A stretch of DNA of 55,909 bases from Bacteroidales bacterium (lineage in GTDB: Bacteria; Bacteroidota; Bacteroidia; Bacteroidales; JACABE01): contig JAHEYQ010000031.1 of the NCBI GenBank assembly GCA_023251515.1, positions 1 to 55,909 on the forward strand, read 5' to 3'. Made by a program: the position numbers and the translations under genes. This document shows positions 45,653 through 55,800 of the stretch, one piece after another. Positions within the stretch are counted from its first letter, which is position 1, and each line of letters starts with the position of its first letter. Below the pieces are notes generated by a model. It did not search any database. It saw only the letters and a program-made list of their open reading frames with translations, and had not been told where the DNA came from.

Positions 45653-46349
45653 CTTTCTTCAGTTTTGATATAAAATTGGTAAATGAAGGATTTAAAATGC
45701 CAAAATCGGAAGCGTTAATTTCAATATCGCTAAACCAGATTCTTTCAAAGATCATCACCAGATGCATAAAATCAGGATTAAAATCAGTTTTTGACAATTC
45801 TCTGACATAATCACCATTGGTTTTGTCTTTTTCCCACCTTAAATATTCCTGACTCACAAGTATTTTCAGCACCATCAAAAAACGTATTCTTATTGCCAGC
45901 TTGTAATTGTTTTCATTCATTACTTTGGCATAAATTGAATCCAGATCCAAATCATTAATATCTGCATTTTCATCTAAAACCTGATATAATTCTTTGTTAT
46001 CTATCTTTTTATTAATATTAAATACTTTGTTTCGCAGCAGCAAATATAAAAAGAAAGCTAACACACTTATCACAATAATTGTAAAAATAATGCGGCTTAT
46101 ATCGGATTTTATCCAACTGAATGAAGGGTTGAAATTGAATTTATTATTTACTTTTGGGATAAAATATGTTTCGGTATAATCTTTTTTACCTATGGTTTTT
46201 CGCCAGTTATTTCTACTTATTGTCAAAGAATCATTAGTAGCAGCACTAACAATATCAGGCAAAAGCATTGCAAAACAAAAAAACACAATTAAAAACAGTT
46301 TTTTTCTGAGATATAGACTTTTTATATGTTTAGCTAATTTCAAATTCAT
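45642..46349 (-). CDS. DUF4129-type membrane protein of the MoxR operon
   Basis: 235 aa from the ATG at 46349, one nt after the upstream stop; an earlier ATG (46379) would add ten residues inside the SpoIIM gene. Signal peptide to about VSAA, periplasmic segment, one helix (about 93-113), then a cytoplasmic DUF4129 domain (NNYKLAIRIRFLMVLKILVS; LRWEKDKTNGDYVRELSKTD; MIFERIWFSDIEI). In other proteins this domain lies at the C-terminus of transglutaminase-like TMs; here it stands alone. Function unknown. Confidence 0.78.
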   Translation of the reverse strand: MNLKLAKHIKSLYLRKKLFLIVFFCFAMLLPDIVSAATNDSLTISRNNWRKTIGKKDYTETYFIPKVNNKFNFNPSFSWIKSDISRIIFTIIVISVLAFFLYLLLRNKVFNINKKIDNKELYQVLDENADINDLDLDSIYAKVMNENNYKLAIRIRFLMVLKILVSQEYLRWEKDKTNGDYVRELSKTDFNPDFMHLVMIFERIWFSDIEINASDFGILNPSFTNFISKLKKDEQ

Positions 46350-46350
46350 A

Positions 46351-48204
46351 TTAATAATGGTTTTCAACTTCATATCCAAACACCCTTCTTTTTACACCTA
46401 TGTTTTTAATCCGTTCTTTCAGGTTTTGGGCTGTAGATGCCTCTTTTGCAGTATAATAAAATAAATAAATTCCGGTTTTTATCATACCGAAAACAAACAA
46501 CAAAAATGAAAGCATTACAAACATCCTCAAGAAATAATTCAGGAGATAATAAAAATCTTCTTTCAGATAAATATTCCAGACAATAAATTGCAACATTTGC
46601 CACAATAATGGCTGCGAAACCAGAAACAACAAAGCAAAACCAAACAAAATCAACTTAATATACAAACCAATAAGTTTGACTTTAGAGTGATTTATCAGCT
46701 TAAATGTTTTTGAAAAACCTTTGACAATAAACAAATTGTCAACATAAGATGTATAAAGAACAATTTCTAAAAATGGCAATAACAAAACCATTAATAAGAG
46801 TCCGATTTTTTTTTCAATAAAACACAAAGCATGAATTGCTATGGCTACAATTAAATGATTAAGAAACTGAATAAAAAAAGAAGAAGTTTTTCTTTTATAA
46901 TTCTCATTAAAATAAGAACTTATCCATTTTTGACATAACAAACCTAAAATCGTAAAAAGCAAAACATTAAACGGAAAATAAAAAGGATAATCGGAATAAT
47001 TAAAAAAATCGGTGGCATTGTTAATAAAGGCATACTGAATTTCAAAATCGGCATTATTATTAAAATACAAATTCAAACAAATCAAACTCACACATATAAA
47101 GCTACTTATAAGAATAAACCGAATACTTTTGGAATAAGATGTTTTTAAAAATCTAAATGCATTACCAATCAATTCCTGATTTGAATAAGATTCTTTGTTG
47201 CTAATAGGAGCATTTTCTGAAGAGGATAAAGTATCTTCTTCTATCTGAATGATTTTGGGATTTTTTGATTGTTTGTAAGGAAACCAAACAAAATAAAACA
47301 ACATAAATGCCAATGAAAAAACGATAACCAGAATTCTGATAATATCAGGTGCATTGGTGTAACGTGTGAAAAAACTTTCGATAAAAGCGGCAAAAATAAT
47401 TATGGGAACAATACTGGCCATTATTTTCAAACCTTTTTTGGCTGAAAGTTTAAAAGAAGTAAATCGGGAAAGGGTTTGCGGAAAAATAAGTCCTTTGCCC
47501 ATAACCAAACCTGCTGCTCCGGCAATAATTATCGAAGAAATTTCTAAAGTACCGTGTTGCCATATAGTGAGAAACGATTCCCAAAACAAACCTCTTTCGA
47601 TAAAAAAATACTGAAATGTGCCAACCATTATTCCATTATACATCATTATTATAATAGTTCCCAAAGCCACAAAAACACCCATAACAAAGGTTTGAAAAGC
47701 AACCCTTAAATTATTTAATGTAATCGCAAAAAACATATCTGCCGGAAATTCCTGCTTATAAATAGCCATCGGATCGCCTTTTTCGATATTTTCGATGGTT
47801 TTTTTTATATATTCTTCGCCAAGAATAAGCTTGGAAAAGTCTGAATCTTTGGCACTCGAAAGCATACCGATAAGAAAAGAAAGTACAAAAATGGCAAACG
47901 AAATTATAAATGCTTTGCGGGCTTTAAAAACAGCAATAGGAAGCTCTTCAACCCAAAATTTTCTGAATTTGGAAAAGGAGTTTTTTTTGTTTTTATAAAT
48001 ACCGTGAAAAATATTTTGGGCAGCACCGTTCAGATATACACGAACCAAGCGATTGCGATAGAATGTACGGGCAAACGATAAATCATCAGTAAGCTGAATG
48101 AAATATTTACTCAACAATCTGGGATTCTTAATTTTCTTTCGATTTTCTTCTTCAAAATCAGCCCATTGTTGCTTTTTCTGATCTATAAACTTCGACTCCT
48201 TCAT
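46351..48204 (-). CDS. SpoIIM-like membrane protein with extra C-terminal membrane domain
   Basis: 617 aa. The N-terminal 330 residues match the stage II sporulation protein M family: SRFTSFK, a cytoplasmic start (KQQWADFEEENRKKIK), TFVMGVFVALGTIIIMMYNG, HGTLEISSIIIAGAAGLVMG (the conserved HGxxE-type motif) and KGLKIMASIVPIIIFAAFIE. From about 360 a second block of five or six helices follows. The usual RDD gene of this operon is absent; the added block could take its place. First gene of the operon. No sporulation is implied. Confidence 0.83.
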   Translation of the reverse strand: MKESKFIDQKKQQWADFEEENRKKIKNPRLLSKYFIQLTDDLSFARTFYRNRLVRVYLNGAAQNIFHGIYKNKKNSFSKFRKFWVEELPIAVFKARKAFIISFAIFVLSFLIGMLSSAKDSDFSKLILGEEYIKKTIENIEKGDPMAIYKQEFPADMFFAITLNNLRVAFQTFVMGVFVALGTIIIMMYNGIMVGTFQYFFIERGLFWESFLTIWQHGTLEISSIIIAGAAGLVMGKGLIFPQTLSRFTSFKLSAKKGLKIMASIVPIIIFAAFIESFFTRYTNAPDIIRILVIVFSLAFMLFYFVWFPYKQSKNPKIIQIEEDTLSSSENAPISNKESYSNQELIGNAFRFLKTSYSKSIRFILISSFICVSLICLNLYFNNNADFEIQYAFINNATDFFNYSDYPFYFPFNVLLFTILGLLCQKWISSYFNENYKRKTSSFFIQFLNHLIVAIAIHALCFIEKKIGLLLMVLLLPFLEIVLYTSYVDNLFIVKGFSKTFKLINHSKVKLIGLYIKLILFGFALLFLVSQPLLWQMLQFIVWNIYLKEDFYYLLNYFLRMFVMLSFLLFVFGMIKTGIYLFYYTAKEASTAQNLKERIKNIGVKRRVFGYEVENHY

Positions 48205-48392
48205 CTGATTTTAGTTACAAAGCAATATTACAAAAAAAAATAATACAAATTCTATCAGAATTTAAAAAGTTTTAATCCCTCCAATTAATATGTATAACAT
48301 GGCTAAAGCTGACTCACATTTCACATTTTGTGTATAAGAAATTTAAAAATATTAAATATGGTAATCCATATCTTACGTTAAATTAAATTTTA

Positions 48393-48400
48393 TATCTTTG
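48393..48400 (+). promoter_or_regulatory. TATCTTTG -7 box upstream of the helicase gene
   Basis: Exact TAnnTTTG, 28 nt before the ATG at 48429. A -33 partner is weak. Confidence 0.45.
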
Positions 48401-48428
48401 TATTTTAAAACAAGAAACCATCAAAAAA

Positions 48429-50744
48429 ATGGAACAATCTACCCAATTACAGGCTGAATTAGCAGCAAAATTTATCAATCAGACTGACAGACATGTTTTT
48501 CTTACAGGAAAAGCCGGAACAGGGAAAACTACTTTTCTGAAACATATTATTGCAAACACTCACAAACGTGCTATTGTGGTTGCTCCTACCGGAATTGCTG
48601 CAATAAATGCTGCCGGGGTTACCATTCATTCATTTTTTCAGCTTCCGTTCGGAAATTTTATTCCTCAATCTGTAAACTACACTGCTCCTTTTAACTTTAA
48701 GGTTAATGATGCTCAATCGATTATTAAAAACATGCAGATGCGTGAAAACAAACGCAAATTAATCAGGGAACTTGAGCTGCTGATTATAGACGAAGTAAGT
48801 ATGCTGCGTGCGGATGTTCTGGATGCGATGGATGTGGTGATGCGTCATATCAAACGACAAAGTCATCGTCCGTTTGGCGGAATTCAGGTTTTGTTTATTG
48901 GTGATTTATTGCAACTACCTCCTGTGGTTAAAGATGACGAATGGAAATTGCTCAGAAATTATTATCAGAGCATGTATTTTTTTGATGCACTGGCATTGCG
49001 AAACAATCCTCCCCTTTATATTGAACTGGAAAAAAATTATCGTCAGGATGATAAAATCTTTATTAATTTACTGAATAATCTGAGAAACAATACGGTTACA
49101 AATGCTGATCAGGAATTGCTTAACAATTATTACAAACCCGATTTCAGGGCGGCTAATGATGAAAAATATATTACTTTAACCACTCATAATTACAAAGCTA
49201 ACAATCTGAACAACCAGATGCTGCAAAAACTAAGTGGAAAAACTTATACTTTTGAGGCTGAAATTAAAAATGATTTTAACGAATATCTTTATCCTGTAGA
49301 TAAAGATTTGGTTCTGAAAAAAGGAGCCCAGATTATGTTTATCAAAAACGATCCTACAGGCGAACATCAGTTTTTTAACGGGAAACTTGGCGAAATTCAT
49401 AAAATTTCTGATGAAGAAATTTGGGTAAAAACCGAAGATTCGAGCGATCTGATTAAAGTTGAAAAGTACGAATGGCAGAACAACCGATATATTCTGAATG
49501 AAATAAGCAACGAAATTGAGGAAGAAACTATTGGTAGTTTTTTGCATTATCCCATTAAACTGGCTTGGGCTATTACGGTTCATAAAAGTCAGGGTTTAAC
49601 TTTCGACAAAGCTGTAATTGATGTAAATGAAGCTTTTGCACCCGGACAGGTTTATGTGGCTTTGTCGCGGCTGCGTTCGTTGGAGGGTTTGGTGCTTACT
49701 TCCAGATTAAACTTCTCAAATCTGCATGTTGATCATACCATCACCGATTATTCGCAGATAAAAAGCAAACAAGGCAATCTGGAAGCTATTGCAAATAATG
49801 AAATTAAAAATTATTCACAACGCTATATCAGCGATTGTTTCGATTTCGATTTTCTGATAAAAACTGCCAAATATTTCTGGGAACAGCATCAGAGAGATGA
49901 TGAAGACAAATCGGTAAAACAAAAATACAAACAATGGGCTGCTGAACTTTACGACAAAACCAATGCATTGAAAGATGTTTCAGGTAAATTCAGACGACAA
50001 TTGCAGGCTATGTTTGCCAATGACGAAAATGAAAAGCATCAGCTTATAAAATCGCGTGTGGAAGCTGCCCGCGACTATTTTATGCCAATGCTCAAAGATA
50101 TTTCGATGTTTATTTTTAAACATATAGCCGACGTTGGCAGCAAACACAAAAGGGTAAAAACATATCTGAACGAGCTTTACGACTTTGAATTGATTGTTTT
50201 TGAAAACAGCAGACGTTTGCACAAAGCAGTAATTTTTGCCAATGCATTGCTCTACAACAAAACAGTTGAGAAAGAAGATATAGACAGAATTCCGAAAGAC
50301 CACCTGAGGATGGAAACCATAAACGAAATACTACAGATGAAGTACAAAGCTTCGGAAGTGAATGAAGATGATGCTGCCAAACCCAAAAAACCCAAAAAGG
50401 AAAAAGCAGAAAAGAAAACCAAAGAAGCCAAAGCCGACAAAGAGATTAAGCCAAAATCGAGAGAAGAATCGTATAAGATGTATAACAACGGATATTCAAT
50501 ATCTGATATTGCTCAATTGCGGGGTATGGTTAACAGTACTATAGAAAGTCACTTGTCATATTACGTTGCCAATGGCGAACTGGATGTATTAAAATTTATG
50601 TCGGAAGACAAGCTAAGCAATATAAAAGCGGTAATTGTCAGACTTGGAAGCGAAAGCCTCGGAAATATAAAAGCCGCCCTCGACGACGATTATACCTATG
50701 GCGATATCAGAATGGCAATGGCTTATCTGAAAAAAGAGGAATAA
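48429..50744 (+). CDS. PIF1/RecD-like SF1B helicase with C-terminal HTH_40
   Basis: 771 aa. Walker A LTGKAGTGKTTFLKHI (about 25-40), VAPTGIAAINAAGVTIHSFF, Walker B LLIIDEVSMLRADVLDAMD, GGIQVLFIGDLLQLPPV, and near 375-420 the motifs LAWAITVHKSQGLTFDKAVI and GQVYVALSRLRSLEGLVL: those of PIF1-like 5'-3' DNA helicases. After about 480 comes a helical region, a Lys/Pro-rich tract (about 655-685), then a helix-turn-helix (SREESYKMYNNGYSISDIAQ) of the HTH_40 type also seen in RecQ-like proteins. Probable role in resolving stalled forks or G-quadruplexes. Stands alone. Confidence 0.88.
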   Translation: MEQSTQLQAELAAKFINQTDRHVFLTGKAGTGKTTFLKHIIANTHKRAIVVAPTGIAAINAAGVTIHSFFQLPFGNFIPQSVNYTAPFNFKVNDAQSIIKNMQMRENKRKLIRELELLIIDEVSMLRADVLDAMDVVMRHIKRQSHRPFGGIQVLFIGDLLQLPPVVKDDEWKLLRNYYQSMYFFDALALRNNPPLYIELEKNYRQDDKIFINLLNNLRNNTVTNADQELLNNYYKPDFRAANDEKYITLTTHNYKANNLNNQMLQKLSGKTYTFEAEIKNDFNEYLYPVDKDLVLKKGAQIMFIKNDPTGEHQFFNGKLGEIHKISDEEIWVKTEDSSDLIKVEKYEWQNNRYILNEISNEIEEETIGSFLHYPIKLAWAITVHKSQGLTFDKAVIDVNEAFAPGQVYVALSRLRSLEGLVLTSRLNFSNLHVDHTITDYSQIKSKQGNLEAIANNEIKNYSQRYISDCFDFDFLIKTAKYFWEQHQRDDEDKSVKQKYKQWAAELYDKTNALKDVSGKFRRQLQAMFANDENEKHQLIKSRVEAARDYFMPMLKDISMFIFKHIADVGSKHKRVKTYLNELYDFELIVFENSRRLHKAVIFANALLYNKTVEKEDIDRIPKDHLRMETINEILQMKYKASEVNEDDAAKPKKPKKEKAEKKTKEAKADKEIKPKSREESYKMYNNGYSISDIAQLRGMVNSTIESHLSYYVANGELDVLKFMSEDKLSNIKAVIVRLGSESLGNIKAALDDDYTYGDIRMAMAYLKKEE

Positions 50745-51047
50745 TACACTCTTTGGGTAAATTCTTCGCCGCTTACGGCAAAATATAAGTCAAATAATCC
50801 ATCCAGATACCCCGTCAGTTTGCGGCGGGGAATTTCATATATTACATCTTATATTACAAAATCTATTATTATTCAGTTAAAATCAGAAAAATTACATTTT
50901 AACAAATTATTTTACAAAAAACATTTGTGTGTTTAAAAATATATTTATATTTGTAGCGTTTTTGAAACATAGGTCTAAATAATTGGAAAAACAAACGTTG
51001 GGTAAGATAGGGAAGATGAGTTTTCCACAAATTCAGAAAATTATGTA
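50745..51047. other. Gene-free spacer with a GC hairpin and a promoter
   Basis: Holds CCCCGTC / GGCGGGG (50810-50830, 7 bp with a wobble, no U tract; strings like it are scattered in Bacteroidota) and the promoter at 50924-50953. No ORF seen. Confidence 0.5.
50924..50953 (+). promoter_or_regulatory. Promoter reading into the 21-bp array region
   Basis: TTTG (50924-50927), 18 nt, TATATTTG (50946-50953): a textbook Bacteroidota promoter. Start would be about 50960; the transcript would cover the array and then paralogue B. Confidence 0.65.
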
Positions 51048-51812
51048 TTGAATGCAAAATGTGTTTTTAATTCGCATTTTTACAACTTTATGAGATATTA
51101 TTTTTTACAAAACAAAAAACTGATCTATTTACTTAATATAAATATTTGTCGTAATACACTGACATTAAATTATATTGATTTGTATGCACAGCTGAAGAAT
51201 TTATTATTTAATGGCATTTTGTTTGCTATTCTGTTTCGCAAACAGCAAATTTTTAAAACCATATTTTTATCTGTTGTTATCGGTTTAAAATTCCCGATTC
51301 GCAAAATTTGTATTTCGATTCGTAAATATGTTAATACATTTGAAAAAATATCATTTTTCAGACAAAAAATTAATATCCTCATACGAAAAATAGCTTTTAC
51401 TTCTAAAAAATTCAATCCAAACTATCATTTTAAGCAAAAATCAAACAATAATCTTAATTTTATTATCAGAAAAATTGCTATACTACTTCATAATTTTACT
51501 ATACCACTTCGCAAAACTGCTATACTACTTAATAAAAATAATATGCTACTTCACAAAACTACTATACTACATCAGAAATTTAATATACTACTTCATAAAA
51601 TTGCTATACTACAAGGGAAAATTGCTATACCAGTAAGAAAAACTGATTTTACATATAGAAAAATTAATATTGCTATTAAAGCTGATAATATTCTATTTAA
51701 AACAGATGCAATACTTGCTGTTATATTTAATGTATTGACGACTAAAATAAAGAAAACATTAAAAACTAATACATATAATGTTCAACTAATTAAATTATTA
51801 CATAATAAATAA
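51048..51812 (+). CDS. Heptad-repeat ORF over the 21-bp array (coding status doubtful)
   Basis: 254 codons. From about residue 82 the product repeats every seven residues, mostly ending in Lys: IAILLHN, FTIPLRK, TAILLNK, NNMLLHK, TTILHQK, FNILLHK, IAILQGK, IAIPVRK. Very rich in Ile, Lys, Asn and Leu; no signal, no known domain. Because 21 is divisible by three, a DNA-level repeat that lacks stops gives such an ORF without selection. The related array at 38278 is interrupted by stops in the matching frame, which argues against a protein function. A good promoter upstream and a gene 13 nt downstream argue for transcription. I would treat it as possibly a transcribed leader. Confidence 0.35.
   Translation: MNAKCVFNSHFYNFMRYYFLQNKKLIYLLNINICRNTLTLNYIDLYAQLKNLLFNGILFAILFRKQQIFKTIFLSVVIGLKFPIRKICISIRKYVNTFEKISFFRQKINILIRKIAFTSKKFNPNYHFKQKSNNNLNFIIRKIAILLHNFTIPLRKTAILLNKNNMLLHKTTILHQKFNILLHKIAILQGKIAIPVRKTDFTYRKINIAIKADNILFKTDAILAVIFNVLTTKIKKTLKTNTYNVQLIKLLHNK
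51293..51712 (+). repeat. About 20-unit 21-bp tandem array
   Basis: Strict 21-bp period. Best units start at 51482, 51503, 51524, 51545, 51566, 51587, 51608 and 51629 with heads ACTACTT, ACCACTT, ACTACTT, GCTACTT, ACTACAT, ACTACTT, ACTACAA, ACCAGTA, a central A tract (AAAATT or AAAACT) and an end in TAT. Older units going back to 51293 keep the A tract and TAT but not the head. Same head and orientation as in the array at 38278. Confidence 0.85.
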
Positions 51813-51824
51813 AATTTTAATTTT

Positions 51825-52568
51825 ATGGAAAATAAAAAGTTCAATTGTAAGATGGAAGACTTGCCTGTAATGGCAGGATTTGCTATTCAGAGTACGGAGA
51901 CCGACAAGGTTGATTTTCTGGATTATTCGCCTGTATATGGCGACGACTTTATTCCGAATGCCAAAGCAAAACAAAAAGAATGTTCGGAACTTGTAAAGCA
52001 GGAAGATGTGCTCAAGCTTCAGAAAAAAGTTACTCAGGAAATTAATACCAACCTGAAAGGAATGAGAAATGATATTAATAAAATAGAGGGCTATTTGTTG
52101 CTTACAGCAAATCAGCTTGATATTGGTGTGTTAGACTTTGGTTTAGCGGGCTTACGCGTTAATATCAGCAAAAAGAATGTAGAAGGAGTATGCAGCGATA
52201 TTCAGTCGCTTGTTGTAAAACTAAAAAGAAATGAAGTTGTATTGGGTGCCAAAGGTTTGAAAACAACTTTTGTTGATGACATAGTTGCACAGAGCGAAAA
52301 ACTTGATAAATTAAATCTGAGCCAGAATGCTTTTAAAAACAAACGCAGCCGCACAGCCAGCGATAATATTAAAGTATTTAATGAGTTATGGGATATTTTA
52401 AATATGATATTAGACGGAGGCAGATCGTTGTACAAAGCCACCGATAAGGTGAAATACAAAGAATATACTCTTAGTCATCTAAAAAAAAGAGTACATCTTG
52501 AAAAAGCTGCTACTCAAACCAATAACGATGCGGAAGCACCCGCAGCTGAACCCGAAAATCTGGTATAA
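51825..52568 (+). CDS. Helical protein, paralogue B of the gene at 37049
   Basis: 247 aa, predicted almost entirely helical, no signal peptide, ending in an Ala/Pro/Glu-rich tail (AEAPAAEPENLV). Segments aligning with paralogue A: VDDIVAQSEKLDKLNLSQ, NIKVFNELWDILNMILDGG and YKEYTLSHLKKRV. It lacks the C-terminal CarboxypepD sandwich of paralogue A. Residues TNLKGMRNDINKIEGYLLLT suggest a coiled bundle. Function unknown. It lies 13 nt after the heptad-repeat ORF and has its own terminator. Confidence 0.72.
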   Translation: MENKKFNCKMEDLPVMAGFAIQSTETDKVDFLDYSPVYGDDFIPNAKAKQKECSELVKQEDVLKLQKKVTQEINTNLKGMRNDINKIEGYLLLTANQLDIGVLDFGLAGLRVNISKKNVEGVCSDIQSLVVKLKRNEVVLGAKGLKTTFVDDIVAQSEKLDKLNLSQNAFKNKRSRTASDNIKVFNELWDILNMILDGGRSLYKATDKVKYKEYTLSHLKKRVHLEKAATQTNNDAEAPAAEPENLV

Positions 52569-52580
52569 GCCCATACAATG

Positions 52581-52619
52581 CCAAACCCCGATATTTTTGG
52601 GGTTTGGTTTTGTTTTTTT
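52581..52619 (+). terminator. Terminator of paralogue B
   Basis: Arms CCAAACCCC / GGGGTTTGG, perfect 9 bp, loop of 9 nt, then TTTTGTTTTTTT. Confidence 0.92.
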
Positions 52620-52642
52620 AATTGGAAAAATAAGTATATTTG
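52609..52642 (+). promoter_or_regulatory. Possible promoter of the terminal conflict gene
   Basis: TATATTTG at 52635-52642 with TTTG at 52609-52612, spacing 22 (longer than the usual 18-19). It begins in the U tract of the preceding terminator. The 170-nt leader after it includes GCCAA/TTGGC (about 52728-52744). Confidence 0.4.
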
Positions 52643-52814
52643 TAGGGTAAATAAAAAACGCAACAGGGCTGTAAGTATTTAAATTGGGTTAAACTATTTA
52701 TGTTTCATATAAAAAAAGCCAACACACATTTGGCACATTTACATGCTTCAAAACACTGACTGATGCTTCATCTTGCAAAATAGACAAATTTTTGCCATCA
52801 AACAAACGAATGAT

Positions 52815-55800
52815 ATGAATGCAATACTATTATTCGCAGCACAACAAATTGCTGCTTTTGGGATAAATAAAGGATTAGATAAAATATTTTCTAATAGAGA
52901 GGATTTTAGTCTGCGACTCTATGGTATAATAAACAATACAATTGAAGAATATCAAAAAAGTTATACAATTCCTGATGAAGCTGGAAATTTTGCATTCTAT
53001 AAATCTCAGATATTGATTGAAGAATTTCTAAAGTATAGACTCTTCTCTATCTCTGGTTACTCGCTTGACGTTAATAAAATACAAAATGCATTAGAAAGAA
53101 ATCCCCAAATTATAAAACCAACACATAAGGAACTTGAGGGCTTCTTTCAAACTTTTGACAAGTTTGTAAAAGGAGATGAGAAATTTAGGTACTTAGAAAT
53201 TGAAGCATTTCATAAGGAAGCAATTTTTGAAATTTACGACAAGGTTGAATCAATTTTAAACTTACTTGAGATTCACTTAATTGAAATTGTTCCACTGTTA
53301 GAAGAAGAATATAAAGAAGAAATAAATTATTGCTTTAATGAAATAAGAGAACTAAAACTAAATACAGCATTAATACATCTAACAGGTATAGAAGAAAGAG
53401 TAATTAAAAACGTAGAACATGTTTCAAAAAAACAACAGGCGAGTTTAAAATTTTTTAAAGGAATTTGCTATGAATCTCTTGGTTTAATTAATGAAGCATA
53501 TGAACATTTTATTAATGCTTTTAAACTAGTGCCAGAAAACCCAAAGTACAATGAAAAGGCATGTATATCATATTACTTTCTTAATAATCCCAAATACAAA
53601 GAACTAAAACAGACAATTGAAAAATATGATGATTTTAATGCTATTTGTTGGGCAATTGAAACAATTGAATCTGATGATTTTATTGAATTTATAAATAACA
53701 AAGTCGAAAAAGGAGTTTTAAAAAAGCATTATTATCAAAGGTTAGTTTTTAATAATAATCTCAAGAAAAATCAAGCTGATTCTTTAAAACTAATTGAAGC
53801 TCTAGGTGCTACAAATCTGGCATCAAACTTACCTGAATCTATTAACTATGATAATTTACATCATTGGATATATATTTTAAATACTCTCTCAATACAGTTT
53901 TTTACAAGTAAAGAAATTCCTTTTTGGGGATTTTTAAAGAAGGATGAAAAAGCAATTCAAATACTGGAATTATCAAAGCTTATTACTGAGGCTATTAAAA
54001 ATAGTGAATTAGACACTACGTACAACGTAATCGTATTTAATTATTATTGGCTTCAAAGTGAAGTTGACTTACAATTAGATACAATTACCAATTTAAAAGC
54101 TGCATTTAAGTCTTTGAAAGACAAAGATTCATTTAGAATAATGTTATTAGCAAATTCTGTTCAAAAGCATGAGAGTTTACAAGAAGCTATTAAATTAATT
54201 GATGAATATGAAGGCAAACTTGATGAGAATCTAGTATCGTTAAAGACTTTTTGTCAACTTGATAATCTACAAAGTGAAGAATCAGTTCTTGAATATTTTA
54301 AATATGTAAAACACATTAATAATCTTAATGCTCAGAACATATGTAGCTATTTAATACCCATTATAAAGTCAAATATCATAGAAAAGGAGAAACTAATAGG
54401 GCTTTTGAACGAAGTAGAATATTCAAAACCTTCCTATCATGAACTTGTTCTTCTTTTAACAAAAACCTTGTATCTCAGAGAAGAATCACTAGATATCAGT
54501 AAAATCAACAATCTGAAAGATACTCTTAATCAGGAAGAGAAGCTTCAATTTTTCATATCCTTACTTTATTTTGAGAATAAATATTACGATGAATGTATTG
54601 AGTTTCAAAAAGGTTATGTGGATGAACTCAAAGAATCTCGCGATTTATTTCTTTATATAAGAGCTCTTAATTCTAGACAAAGTGGAAATCAATTGGAACT
54701 TTTAAGGTTATTAAGAAAATGGCGTCAGTCTTTTACTTTTAATGATTTTCTTCTAAGAATTGAAATAGAAATACAACAAATTTTAAAGCGCTGGGACGAA
54801 ATAATACTTATCACTGAGTATAGTTTGACTGTATTACCTGAAGATGAAGCTTTTTTTACTTTATACATTACTGCACTTGCACTAACAGGCAATACAGATA
54901 AAATAAAAGAAGAAATCCCAAAAATTAAATCTTTTTTATTCAATTACACTGAGAATGCTTTAAGAGTGGCTAGTATCTTAGTTCAAGAAAACTATCTTGA
55001 CGAAGGATTAGAATTGTTATATCAAAAAGCCATTAACAAACAGGATAGTTTTGCAAGAATAAATTATTTTTCACTAACAACGAATTTCCCTCAAGAATAC
55101 TTTAAAGAACTTGATACTATAATAGATGATTGTTTTGTTAAGTTTGAAATAGATGGAGAAGTTCAAACAATTTATATTTGCCAAGACACAGCATCTTTAC
55201 AAATAGTTAAGCAGTCAAAAGGGAAAAAAGTGTTAGACACGTTTAATGTGGAAAATCCTTTAAGTAGAAAATTTAAAAATGTTAAGGTACTAAGGATTAT
55301 GAATAAATACCTTGCATTGAGTGATGACATAATAACAGAAGCGAATAGTTCATTTTCAAACTTACCTTTAGAATCCATAAAATTTGAATCCACAGATAAA
55401 GACGGTCTTGAAAAAACGTTTATTGAGAACTTTGGAGCTGCTGAGGAAGAAAGACGAAAACATACTGAAAAGAATTTTAACGAATATCGAAATTATAAAT
55501 TATCTTTTTCAGAATTAGTTAATGCTAATTTTGATGGTTCATATGTCGATGCATATTACAATCTAACTTCATCTCAAAGTAATGGTTATATAGTTAAGCC
55601 TATAGCATTTCAGAATAAATCAATTGTATTCGAGTATAAAGAACTAGTTATTGATTTTAGCAGCGGGCTGTTGTTTTTTGAACTTTCTGAAAAAATAAAG
55701 CTTAAGTTTAAGAAATTTACAGTGTCAGGAAATATTTATCCACTTATAGACAACCTTATATATAAGACTGAAGCCCAACGCAACTCAAAAATGTCAATAT

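Noticed and set aside
46351..48204. Sign of sporulation
   Set aside because: SpoIIM-family proteins occur widely in this MoxR/DUF58 operon in non-sporulating Bacteroidota.
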